A model generated the notes under the pieces. It did no database searches, was not told the origin of the DNA, and worked only from the letters and a program-made list of their open reading frames with translations. 64,000 nucleotides of DNA from Streptacidiphilus sp. ASG 303. GTDB lineage: Bacteria > Actinomycetota > Actinomycetes > Streptomycetales > Streptomycetaceae. The stretch spans positions 1 through 64,000 of the forward strand of contig NZ_JAJLRA010000008.1 of NCBI RefSeq assembly GCF_020991365.1, read 5' to 3'. Made by a program: the position numbers and the translations under genes. This document shows, piece by piece, positions 24,329 through 32,140 of this stretch (its first letter is position 1; every line of letters begins with the position of its first letter).

Positions 24329-26023
24329 ATGCCCGACGCCGTCCGCCCCGCCGCGCCCTCCGCCCCCGGCCCGGGACCGGCCCCCGGGTCCGGCCCGGAG
24401 CCCGGCCCCGGCCTCGGCGCTTCCGCCGGCCCGGGGGAGCCGCATCCCGCGGCCGGGCCCGCCGGCGCCGCCGGTGGGCCCGCCGGCCCGCCCGTCCCCG
24501 CCGCCGGCCCGCCCGTCCCCGCCGCCGGCCCCGGCGGGCCGGCCGGCGCCCGCGGCGGCCTCGCGCCGACCGCCGCCTGCGCGGCGCTGCTCCTGCTGCT
24601 GGCGGCCTGCCTCGCCGCGGCCGTCCGGTGGGGCGGCGACTTCGGCCGCACGCACGCCCTCCTCGCCTGGTACGCCGCCTGCTGGGCGCTCTTCGCCGCC
24701 GCCGTCGCCCTGCTGCGCCGGGTCCCCGCCCGGCGGGTGGTGCCGCTGGTCGCCGCCGGGGGGCTGCTGCTGGCCGCCACCGGCCTCGTCGCGCCGCCCC
24801 GCACCAGCGACGACTCCTACCGCTACGCCTGGGACGGCCGGGTGCAGGCCGCCGGCGTCTCCCCGTACCGCCACGCCCCGCTGGACCCCGCGCTCGCCCC
24901 GCTGCGCGACCCGTGGCTCTTCCCCCGCGGCACCTCCTGCCGGGGCTGGGACCTGCGCCGCGCCGACGGCGTCTGCACCCGCATCAACCGGCCCGCCGTC
25001 CACACCATCTACCCGCCGGTGGCGGAGGGCTGGTTCGCCGCGCTGCACCTGGCCGCCCCGGCCGGCGCCCGCCACAAGACCGCCCAGGTGGGCGGCCTGC
25101 TGGCGGCCTGCGCCACCACGGGGGTCCTGCTCGCCGTGCTGCGCCGCCGCCCCGGGCCCGACCGCCGCCGGCGGGCGGCGCTGTGGGCCTGGTGCCCGGC
25201 CGTGCCGCTGGAGGCCGTGAACAACGCCCACGTCGACACGGTGGGCGCGCTGCTGGCGGTGGCGGGCCTGGGACTGGCCGCCGTACCGCCGGGGGCGCTG
25301 CGGCGGGGGGCGGGGACCGGGACCGGGGCCGGGGCCGGGGCCGGGGCCGGAGTGCTGCTCGGCCTGGCCACGGCGGTGAAGCTGCTGCCCGGGCTCGCGG
25401 TGCCCGGCGTGCTCGCGGGCGTCCTGCGCCGGGGCGCGTCCCGCCGGCGGCGCGCGCTGCTCGCCGCGGGCGCCGCCGTGGCCGCCTTCGCGCTGGTGTA
25501 CCTGCCGTACGCCGTCTCCGACGGTGCCGCGGTGCTGGGCTACCTGCCCGGCTACCTGCACGAGGAGGGCTACGACGACGAGCGGCTGCAGCGGTTCGGC
25601 CTGCTGCGCCTGGTCCTGCCCGACGCGGCGGCCCAGGCCGCCGCCGCCCTGGCGGTCGCGGCGGCGGTCGTCCTGGTCCTGCTGCGCGGCGACCCGGCGC
25701 GGCCCTGGCGGGGGGCCCTGCTGGTGACCGGCACGGCCTTCCTGGCGCTCTGCCCCGGCTACCCCTGGTACGGGCTGCTGGTGGTGGCGCTGGTCGCACT
25801 GGACGGCCGAGGGGAGTGGCTGGCCGTCCCGGGGGCGGCCGCCGTGCTGTACCTCGCGCACGGGGGGCCGCCGTGGCTGCAGCCGTCCGTGTACGGCGCC
25901 GCGCTGGCGGCGGTGGTCGCGGGGGCGGTGCTGCGGCGGTCCGACGGGCCGGGGCGTGCGGGCGGACCACCGCGTACCGGCGGGCCGGGCTGGGCCGGCG
26001 GCGGTCCGGCCCGAGTGGTGTAG
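24329..26023 (+). CDS. GT87-like polytopic glycosyltransferase (mannosyltransferase family)
   Basis: A 564-residue integral membrane protein with about 11 helices. SDDSYRYAWDGRVQAAGVSPY carries the acidic pair and YRYxWDGR signature of polyprenol-phosphate-dependent GT-C enzymes (GT87 and related mannosyltransferases), and INRPAVHTIYPPVAE is the next conserved loop. Such enzymes use lipid-linked sugars on the outer face. The first 80 residues are Pro/Gly/Ala repeats and probably disordered in the cytoplasm. The ATG at 24329 is chosen for its 71-base distance to the regulon element; an in-frame ATG at 24269 overlaps that element. Confidence 0.87.
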   Translation: MPDAVRPAAPSAPGPGPAPGSGPEPGPGLGASAGPGEPHPAAGPAGAAGGPAGPPVPAAGPPVPAAGPGGPAGARGGLAPTAACAALLLLLAACLAAAVRWGGDFGRTHALLAWYAACWALFAAAVALLRRVPARRVVPLVAAGGLLLAATGLVAPPRTSDDSYRYAWDGRVQAAGVSPYRHAPLDPALAPLRDPWLFPRGTSCRGWDLRRADGVCTRINRPAVHTIYPPVAEGWFAALHLAAPAGARHKTAQVGGLLAACATTGVLLAVLRRRPGPDRRRRAALWAWCPAVPLEAVNNAHVDTVGALLAVAGLGLAAVPPGALRRGAGTGTGAGAGAGAGVLLGLATAVKLLPGLAVPGVLAGVLRRGASRRRRALLAAGAAVAAFALVYLPYAVSDGAAVLGYLPGYLHEEGYDDERLQRFGLLRLVLPDAAAQAAAALAVAAAVVLVLLRGDPARPWRGALLVTGTAFLALCPGYPWYGLLVVALVALDGRGEWLAVPGAAAVLYLAHGGPPWLQPSVYGAALAAVVAGAVLRRSDGPGRAGGPPRTGGPGWAGGGPARVV

Positions 26024-26041
26024 ACCTAGGTCTAGTCCAAT
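26014..26041. promoter_or_regulatory. two overlapping DasR-like (dre) sites
   Basis: AGTGGTGTAGACCTAG and TAGGTCTAGTCCAA both resemble the DasR consensus ACTGGTCTAGACCACT and overlap around the perfect palindrome TAGACCTAGGTCTA (26021-26034). They lie about 120 bases before the chitinase start and just upstream of a TTGACG -35 hexamer at 26045. DasR, the GlcNAc-responsive repressor, is known to control Streptomyces chitinase genes. Confidence 0.7.
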
Positions 26042-26156
26042 CCATTGACGTGGTCCCGACACGCGGTCACGCTGGTGCCCGGCGCCCCGCCGTGCCCCTC
26101 CCCCGGAGCGCCGGGCGGGCGCGCACCCCCGCCGGCCCTCTCCCAGGAGGCACCCC

Positions 26157-27707
26157 GTGCCGCACACCCCGCGCACCCCCCGGCCCCCGGTCCACCGCCC
26201 CCCGCGCCTGCGGGCACGGCGCCCCCGGCCCCAGGACCCCCGGCTGCAGGACCCCCCGCCGCCGCGCCTCCGCCGTGCGGCCGCCGTCGGCGCCGCCGCG
26301 CTCCTCGCCGCCGCCGGCCTCCTCGCCGCATCCCCGAGCGGATCCGCCCGGGCCGCCACCGGCACGGCCGCCGCCCTCGACTCCCGCTGGTACGCCGCCG
26401 CGCCCTACCTGATGCCGCGCGACAACAACCCGCCCGACGCGACCGCGATCATGTCCGCCACCGGCCTGAAGGCCGTCCAGCTCGCCTTCGTCCTGGCCCC
26501 CGACGGCGGCGGCTGCACGCCCACCTGGGACGGCGGGGCCGCCGTCTCCACCGACACCCAGGTCGCCGCCGTGGTCGACGCCGTCCGTGCGGCCGGCGGC
26601 GACGTCTCCGTCTCCGCCGGCGGCTACGGCGGCACCAAGCTCGGCCAGGTCTGCGGCACCCCGGAGGCCACCGCCGCCGCCTACCAGCAGGTGGTGGACC
26701 GCTACCGGCTCAGGGCCGTCGACTTCGACCTGGAGGAGCCCGAGTACGAGAACGCCGCGGCGATCCGCAACGAGATCGGCGCGGCCAGGATCCTGCAGGG
26801 CGCCAACCCCGGCCTGTACGTCTCCGTCACCACCGCGGGCACGGCCGACGGCACCGGCTGGTTCGGCCGGCAGATGCTGGCCGAGGCCAAGGCGCAGGGC
26901 TTCACCCCCGCCAACTTCTCGATCATGCCGTTCGACGGCGGCTTCAACGGCGCGGCGGCGCAGATCTCCGCCCTGGAGAACTTCAACGGCGTGCTCCGCT
27001 CCACCTTCGGCTGGGACGCGGCCACCGCCTACGCCCACGAGGGCGTCTCGATGATGAACGGCCGCAGCGACACCGGCGAGTACTTCCGCCAGGACGACTT
27101 CCGGCAGGTCCTGGACTACGCCACGGCGCACGGCCTGGCCCGGTACACCTTCTGGTCGCTCAACCGCGACCGGCAGTGCGCCGTCCCGGACAACAACGGG
27201 CAGACCTCCGGCAGCTGCAGCAGCGTCACCCAGCAGCCGTGGGACTTCGCCCGGTACTCCGTGCGCTTCGCCGGCGCGACCCCGCCGCCGACCCCGTCCC
27301 CCACCCCCACGTCCCCGACGCCGACGCCGACGGTGCCCACTGGGTGTGCGGCGCCGGCGTGGAGTGCGGCGACCGCGTACAGCGGGGGTGCGGTGGTGTC
27401 GTACGGCGGGCACGTGTGGACGGCGAAGTGGTGGACGCAGGGCGACATCCCGGGCAGCAACGCCCAGGACGTCTGGACCGACGGCGGCGCCTGCAGCGGC
27501 GGCACGGGCTCCCCGACGCAGACGCAGACGCCGTCCCCGACGGTGCCGGGCGGGTGTGCGGCGCCGGCGTGGAGTGCGGCGACCGCGTACACCGGGGGTG
27601 CGGTGGTGTCGTACGGCGGGCACGTGTGGACGGCGAAATGGTGGACGCAGGGCGACACCCCGGGCAGCAACGCCCAGGACGTCTGGACCGACGGCGGCGC
27701 CTGCTGA
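26157..27707 (+). CDS. secreted GH18 chitinase with two C-terminal chitin-binding modules
   Basis: A 516-residue exported protein. The long Arg-rich n-region ends in RRAAAVGAAALLAAAGLLAA and a cleavage region near ARAA (residue 68). The GH18 domain spans about 75-375 and carries SAGGYGG and AVDFDLEEPE, where Glu193 is the expected proton donor; the first Asp of the usual DxxDxDxE is Arg here. A Pro/Thr linker leads to two CBM5/12-type modules (396-446 and 466-516) that are almost identical. The GTG follows AGGAGG by 6 bases. It hydrolyses chitin outside the cell, and DasR-like sites upstream fit regulation by GlcNAc. Confidence 0.92.
   Translation: MPHTPRTPRPPVHRPPRLRARRPRPQDPRLQDPPPPRLRRAAAVGAAALLAAAGLLAASPSGSARAATGTAAALDSRWYAAAPYLMPRDNNPPDATAIMSATGLKAVQLAFVLAPDGGGCTPTWDGGAAVSTDTQVAAVVDAVRAAGGDVSVSAGGYGGTKLGQVCGTPEATAAAYQQVVDRYRLRAVDFDLEEPEYENAAAIRNEIGAARILQGANPGLYVSVTTAGTADGTGWFGRQMLAEAKAQGFTPANFSIMPFDGGFNGAAAQISALENFNGVLRSTFGWDAATAYAHEGVSMMNGRSDTGEYFRQDDFRQVLDYATAHGLARYTFWSLNRDRQCAVPDNNGQTSGSCSSVTQQPWDFARYSVRFAGATPPPTPSPTPTSPTPTPTVPTGCAAPAWSAATAYSGGAVVSYGGHVWTAKWWTQGDIPGSNAQDVWTDGGACSGGTGSPTQTQTPSPTVPGGCAAPAWSAATAYTGGAVVSYGGHVWTAKWWTQGDTPGSNAQDVWTDGGAC
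27342..27494 (+). repeat. chitin-binding module, DNA repeat copy 1
   Basis: This 153-base segment encodes the first CBM5/12 module and matches the segment 27552-27704 at 150 of 153 positions by my count. The copies are separated by a 57-base Gly/Ser/Thr linker. Confidence 0.9.
27552..27704 (+). repeat. chitin-binding module, DNA repeat copy 2
   Basis: The second copy of the 153-base module ends immediately before the stop codon. The three differences from copy 1 change Ser to Thr, Ile to Thr and one silent Lys codon (AAG to AAA), as expected of a recent duplication or gene conversion. Confidence 0.9.
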
Positions 27708-27718
27708 ACCCTCCGGCC

Positions 27719-27751
27719 GCGGCGGGCCGGGACCGAGACCCGGCCCGCCGC
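27719..27751. terminator. bidirectional terminator
   Basis: A 13-bp perfect stem (GCGGCGGGCCGGG / CCCGGCCCGCCGC, 7-base loop) lies between the chitinase gene and the convergent GGDEF-EAL gene. Confidence 0.8.
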
Positions 27752-27783
27752 ACCGCTCCCGGCCCGGCCGGGACCCGGTCCGC

Positions 27784-29616
27784 CTACGCCGGAGCGCCGG
27801 GGCCCGCCCGCCCCGGCAGCGCCCCGCCCGCCGCCCGGGGGCCCTCGCGCAGCATCCGGGCCACCCGGTGCGGCGGTCCGGGCCGGGCGAAGTACCAGCC
27901 CTGGGCGGTGTCGCAGCCGGTGGCGCGCAGCCGCTCCGCCTGCGCCGCGTTCTCGACCCCCTCGGCCGTCACCGACAGGCCCAGCGCATGGGCCAGCCGC
28001 ACCATCGCGGTCACGATCTTCTCGTCGGCCTCCCGCCGGTCGCCGCCCGGGTCGCGGAAGCCCTCCACGAAGGACCCGTCCAGCTTCAGCGCGTGCACCG
28101 GCAGCCGGGAGAGGTACGCGAGGTTGGAGTAGCCGGTGCCGAAGTCGTCGATGGCGATCCGCACCCCCATCTCGGCGAGCGCCTGCAGCGCCTGCAGCGG
28201 GCGGCCCGCCGGGCCCATCACCGCGCTCTCGGTCAGCTCCAGCTGGAGCAGCCGGGGCGGCAGCCCGGTCCGTTCCAGGACGCCGGCCACGTCGGCGACC
28301 ACGTCGGAGTCCCAGACCTGGCGCACCGCCAGGTTGACGCTCACGAAGACCTCCGCGTCAGGGAACTCCTCCAGCCAGCGCCGGGCCTGGCGGCAGGACT
28401 CCTCCAGCACCCACTTGCCCAGCGGCACGATCGCCCCGGTCTCCTCCGCCAGCGGGATGAACCGGTCCGGCGACAGCGTCCCGAAGCGCGGGTGCCGCCA
28501 CCGCACCAGCGCCTCCGCCCCGTGCACCCGGCCCTCCTCCAGGCCCACCAGGGGTTGGAACTCCACCGCGAACTCGCCGCGTTCCAGCGCCGGGCGCAGC
28601 GCCGTCGCCAGCAGCTGGCGGGTCATCTGGTGGGCGCCCCGGTCCGGGTCGTACAGCGTCCAGCGGGCCCGGCCGTCCGCCTTGGACCAGTACAGGGTGG
28701 CGTCCGCGTCCTTGACCAGCTCGGTCGGCGTGGTGCCCCGCACCGGCCGCTCCACCACGCCGACGCTGGCGGTGACCGCCAGGCGGTGCCCCGACACCTC
28801 GAACGGCTCCTCCAGGACCCGCAGCAGCTCCTCCGCCAGCCCGGTCAGCTGGTCGCCGCCCTCGCTGTCCGGGACCAGCAGGGCGAACTCGTCGCCGCCG
28901 AGCCGTGCCACCAGCCGCCCGCCGCCGGTGAACCGCTCCCGCAGCCGGGCGGCCACCGCCACCAGCAGCCGGTCGCCGACGTGGTGGCCCAGGGTGTCGT
29001 TGACGGCTGCGAAGCCGTCCAGGTCGACGTAGCAGAGCCCCACCCGGCGGCGCCCGTCGTCCGCGGCGTCGCAGGCGGCGGCGAGGCGTTCGAAGAAGCA
29101 GGCACGGTTGGGGAGCCGGGTCAGCGGGTCGTGCATCGACTGGTACTGCAGCCGGTCGCCGAGGCGGCGCTGCTCGCTGACGTCCTCCACCATGGCCAGG
29201 GTGCAGAGCGGCCGGCCCTCGCCGTCCCGGATCAGGGAGACGGTGATGTTGGTCCACACCGTGCCGCCGTCGCGGTGCCGCAGCCGCTTCTCCAGGCGCA
29301 GCCGCTCGCGTTCCCCGGACACCAGCTCCAGGTAGAGGCGGCGCGCGGACTCCTCCGGGTCGATGAAGGCGTGGATGTGCATCCGCACCAGCTCGGACAC
29401 GTCCCGGCCGACCATGGCGCCCAGTGCCGGGTTGGCCTCGATGATGCAGTCGTCGGCGTCGACCAGCGCCATGCCGATCCCGGCGTCGGCGAAGGCGGCG
29501 CGGAAGCGGGACTCGCTCGTCCGCAGGGCGTCCTGCAGGCGTTCGGCCACGCCGTGCAGGGGGGCCTCGCAGGAGGGGCAGACGATCTCGGCCGGGAGGT
29601 GTCCCGGAGGTGTCAT
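27784..29616 (-). CDS. PAS-GGDEF-EAL cyclic-di-GMP protein
   Basis: A 610-residue soluble protein. A short CPSC motif comes first, then a PAS domain (SRFRAAFADAGIGMALVDADD) with its C-terminal motif. A GGDEF domain has the intact active site ARLGGDEFALLV, and an EAL domain has the intact motifs GAEALVRW, LTESAVM, IDDFGTGYSNL and ENAAQAERL. Both synthesis and hydrolysis of cyclic-di-GMP are therefore possible; in Streptomyces this messenger controls BldD and development. The ATG at 29616 lacks a ribosome-binding site. The frame continues upstream, but third-position GC drops there, so a longer N-terminus is doubtful. Confidence 0.88.
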   Translation of the reverse strand: MTPPGHLPAEIVCPSCEAPLHGVAERLQDALRTSESRFRAAFADAGIGMALVDADDCIIEANPALGAMVGRDVSELVRMHIHAFIDPEESARRLYLELVSGERERLRLEKRLRHRDGGTVWTNITVSLIRDGEGRPLCTLAMVEDVSEQRRLGDRLQYQSMHDPLTRLPNRACFFERLAAACDAADDGRRRVGLCYVDLDGFAAVNDTLGHHVGDRLLVAVAARLRERFTGGGRLVARLGGDEFALLVPDSEGGDQLTGLAEELLRVLEEPFEVSGHRLAVTASVGVVERPVRGTTPTELVKDADATLYWSKADGRARWTLYDPDRGAHQMTRQLLATALRPALERGEFAVEFQPLVGLEEGRVHGAEALVRWRHPRFGTLSPDRFIPLAEETGAIVPLGKWVLEESCRQARRWLEEFPDAEVFVSVNLAVRQVWDSDVVADVAGVLERTGLPPRLLQLELTESAVMGPAGRPLQALQALAEMGVRIAIDDFGTGYSNLAYLSRLPVHALKLDGSFVEGFRDPGGDRREADEKIVTAMVRLAHALGLSVTAEGVENAAQAERLRATGCDTAQGWYFARPGPPHRVARMLREGPRAAGGALPGRAGPGAPA

Positions 29617-30362
29617 GGACGGTGCGGCGGCCGGTGCGGCCGCCACCGCCGGTGTCATCGCCGGCGTCACCGCCGTCGCCTCTGCCCGCGTCCCGGCGTG
29701 GGCCACGGAGGGGACCGCGGCAGGTGGCGCGGTCGGTTGCGAGGCCGGTGGTGCGGTCGGTGGTGCGGTCGGTGCCGTGACCGGGTTCCCGGCCGGTGCC
29801 GTGTGGGACGCCGCCCGGGAGGTGCCCGGCCGCTCCGGTGGAGGGGAGCCGCGGCCCGTGCGCTCCCCGGGGCGGTCGTGCCCGTCCCGTACCCGGCGTT
29901 CCTGGTGTCCCTGGTGTCCCTGGTGTCCTGCGTGGACACCGGCCCCGTCGTCCATGTCGGTCCCGTCGTGCGCTTCGGTCCCCCGGGTGTGCGTCCGCCC
30001 CCGGTGTGCACCGGTCCGCCGACGGGCCTCCGGTCGCCGGTGCCCCGGGGCCTCCGGCCGGTCCGGTGCGGCAGACCCGGCCCCCGGCGCCGGTCCTGCC
30101 GGGTCTCTGCAGTCAGGACCGGGACCGGGACCGGTCCCGCCTCCGCGGCCGCGGGTGTGCGGTGGCCCGCGGACCGGGAGGCCGGCCGGTGCGGGGTGCA
30201 CCGCTGCGGTCCGCGTCCGCGCGCACGCACCCGGCGTGGAGCCCGGGGTTCACGCCGGGTGCGTGCGCACGGTCACGCCTGCGGTCCGGCCTGCGGTCCG
30301 GGTGCGCCCGCCCGGTGGGCACGGGCGCGTCGTACCGGTCCGCCGGACACGGGACCGTGCCC
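29617..30362. other. repeat-rich region upstream of GGDEF-EAL gene
   Basis: This 746-base stretch has no convincing gene. The minus-strand frame of the GGDEF-EAL gene stays open through most of it but shows weak codon bias. It contains short tandem repeats: CCTGGTGTC three times at 29901-29927, and two copies of GGTGGTGCGGTC near 29755-29780. It may be a long leader or promoter region for the downstream gene, or an alternative repetitive N-terminus. Confidence 0.45.
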
Positions 30363-30788
30363 TCAGGCCAGGCGGGCGGTGAGGGTGATGGTCGTGCCCG
30401 ACAGCGCCTGGCTGACGGGGCAGTTGGCCTTGGCGTCCTCGGCGGCCTTGGCGAAGCCCGCCTCGTCCAGCCCCGGCACCTGCCCGGTCACCGTGAGGTG
30501 GATTCCCGTGATGCCGGTGCCCGGCTGGAAGGTCACCTCGGCCTCGGTGTCGAGCCGGGTGGGCGGGGTGCCCGCACCGGACAGGCCGTGCGAGAGGGCC
30601 ATCGAGAAGCACGCCGAGTGGGCGCCCGCGATCAGCTCCTCCGGGCTGGTCTTCCCGTTCGGCTCCTCGGCGCGCGACGGCCAGGACACGGGGAACTCCC
30701 CGATGCCCGAGGAGGCGAAGGCCACCTGCCCCCTGCCCTCCAGGAGGTTGCCCTCCCAGGCCGTACGCGCGATTCGCTTGGTTGCCAC
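30363..30788 (-). CDS. OsmC family peroxiredoxin
   Basis: A 141-residue OsmC/Ohr-family thiol peroxidase. SACFSMALSHGL and ANCPVSQALSG carry the two redox cysteines in their usual positions, and SPEELIAGAHSACF matches the OsmC rather than the Ohr subgroup. It reduces organic hydroperoxides in the cytoplasm as a dimer. The GTG at 30788 follows AGGAGG by 8 bases. The upstream VOC gene is about 100 bases away, so they may share a transcript. Confidence 0.93.
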   Translation of the reverse strand: MATKRIARTAWEGNLLEGRGQVAFASSGIGEFPVSWPSRAEEPNGKTSPEELIAGAHSACFSMALSHGLSGAGTPPTRLDTEAEVTFQPGTGITGIHLTVTGQVPGLDEAGFAKAAEDAKANCPVSQALSGTTITLTARLA

Positions 30789-30889
30789 GATCCGTTCCTC
30801 CTGTGCTGGGCTGTGCTGGACTGGGCTGTGCTGGGATCCGCATCCGGTCGACCTCACCCTATGCCGGTGATTCCGCCGGACCTCTGACG

Positions 30890-31657
30890 TCAGGGCAGGC
30901 GACACAGCGTCAGCCGGGCGCCCGCCGGGTCGGCGCAGGGCACCATCCGGCCGTGCGGGGAGTCGAACGGGTCCACCAGCACCTGCCCGCCGAGCCGCTG
31001 CACCGCCTCCGCCGCCGCGTCGGCGTCCGGCACGGCCAGGTACACCGACCAGCGGGGCTCCGACGTACCGGTCCGGTGGCGCCCGCACACGGGCGAGTCG
31101 CCCCCGCCGGGCACCTTCCACGCCGTGTAGTCGAACTCGCGCCCGTCCCCGATCTGCTCCTGCTCGTACGGGAAGAGCGTGCGGTAGAAGGCGTCCGCCT
31201 CCGCGCCCTCCGACGTCTCCAGCTCGTACCAGCACGGCGCGCCCGGCTCGCCGACCAGCTCCGCGCCGGTGTGGCCGCCCGCCTGCCACAGCCCGAAGGA
31301 CGCCCCCGCGGGGTCGAAGGCGTACGCCATGCGCCCCGCGCCGGGCACGTCGTGCGGCCCCATCACGGGCTTGCCGTCCGCTGCGGCGACCCTGCCGTAC
31401 ACCGCGTCCACGTCGGAGGCCGCGAGGTAGACGTTCCACATCGACGGCATGCCCTCGCCGCCCGGCGGCGGGGGCATCAGGCCGGCCACCCGCCGCCCGC
31501 CGCTGCGGCACATCGTGTAGCCGTTCATGGCCGGGCCGAGGTCCTCGAACTCCCACCCCATCACCTGGCCGTAGAAGGCGCGGGCGGCCTGCGGGTCGGG
31601 CGTGGTCAGGTCGGCCCAGCAGGGGGCGCCGTCCGGGTACGAGTCGCGTGGGGGCAT
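30890..31657 (-). CDS. VOC family protein (two glyoxalase-like domains)
   Basis: A 255-residue protein with two vicinal-oxygen-chelate modules. The first starts APCWADLTTPDPQAARAFYGQVMGWEFEDL, and the second APCWYELETSEGAEADAFYRTLFPYEQEQ. Each shows the beta-alpha-beta-beta-beta pattern and an AFDPAGASFGLWQ-type strand. Such actinobacterial proteins are often called hydrolases or glyoxalase-like, but the reaction is unknown. GAGGAAGAG lies a few bases upstream of the ATG at 31657. Confidence 0.88.
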   Translation of the reverse strand: MPPRDSYPDGAPCWADLTTPDPQAARAFYGQVMGWEFEDLGPAMNGYTMCRSGGRRVAGLMPPPPGGEGMPSMWNVYLAASDVDAVYGRVAAADGKPVMGPHDVPGAGRMAYAFDPAGASFGLWQAGGHTGAELVGEPGAPCWYELETSEGAEADAFYRTLFPYEQEQIGDGREFDYTAWKVPGGGDSPVCGRHRTGTSEPRWSVYLAVPDADAAAEAVQRLGGQVLVDPFDSPHGRMVPCADPAGARLTLCRLP

Positions 31658-32022
31658 GGAGTCTCTTCCTCGCTGCTCCGGTCTTCCGCGCCCGGGGAGG
31701 GTCGCTCCCCGCAGGCGTGTGCGGTCGCTCCGCGTGCCCAGAATCCGGCCGTCGGCAGCGGCCCGCAACCGCTCCGCCGCCGACCGTGGACGGCCAGCCG
31801 GGGCGGGTGCCCCGGGAGGCGCGGAGGGGGGCCGGGAACCCGTCGTCGCGGCTGTTCCGTCCCGCCTGCCCCCTCCCCGCCTGCCCCCCCGCCCGGCCGC
31901 TCGGCCCCTGTGTCGTGCGCACCGCCCCTTCCGCCCGGCCTGCGGCAGCGCTTTTCCCCGGCAGGCAGCCGCCCTCACGACCCTGGGCGGGCCTGCCGGT
32001 CAGGTCGGCCCCGGAGCCGGCC
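31658..32022. other. intergenic region without recognised gene
   Basis: The 365 bases upstream of the VOC gene hold its promoter, which was not resolved. No frame shows coding bias on either strand. A GC-rich tandem repeat follows directly. Confidence 0.4.
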
Positions 32023-32140
32023 GGCCCTGGCCCTGGCCGGCCCGAGGCCCGGTCGGCCCCGGCCCTGGCCCTGGCCGGCCCTGGCCCTGGCCGGCCCTGG
32101 CCCTGGCCGGCCCCGGCCCTGGCCGGCCCCGGCCCTGCTC
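32023..32140. repeat. 16-bp GGCCCTGG-type tandem repeat
   Basis: The unit GGCCCTGGCCCTGGCC occurs at 32023 and then in perfect tandem at 32061, 32077 and 32093, followed by two variant units at 32109 and 32125. The last variant runs into the stop codon of the lactonase gene (32139-32141). Between the first and second copies lies a near-duplicate of the 3' end of that gene. Confidence 0.85.
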
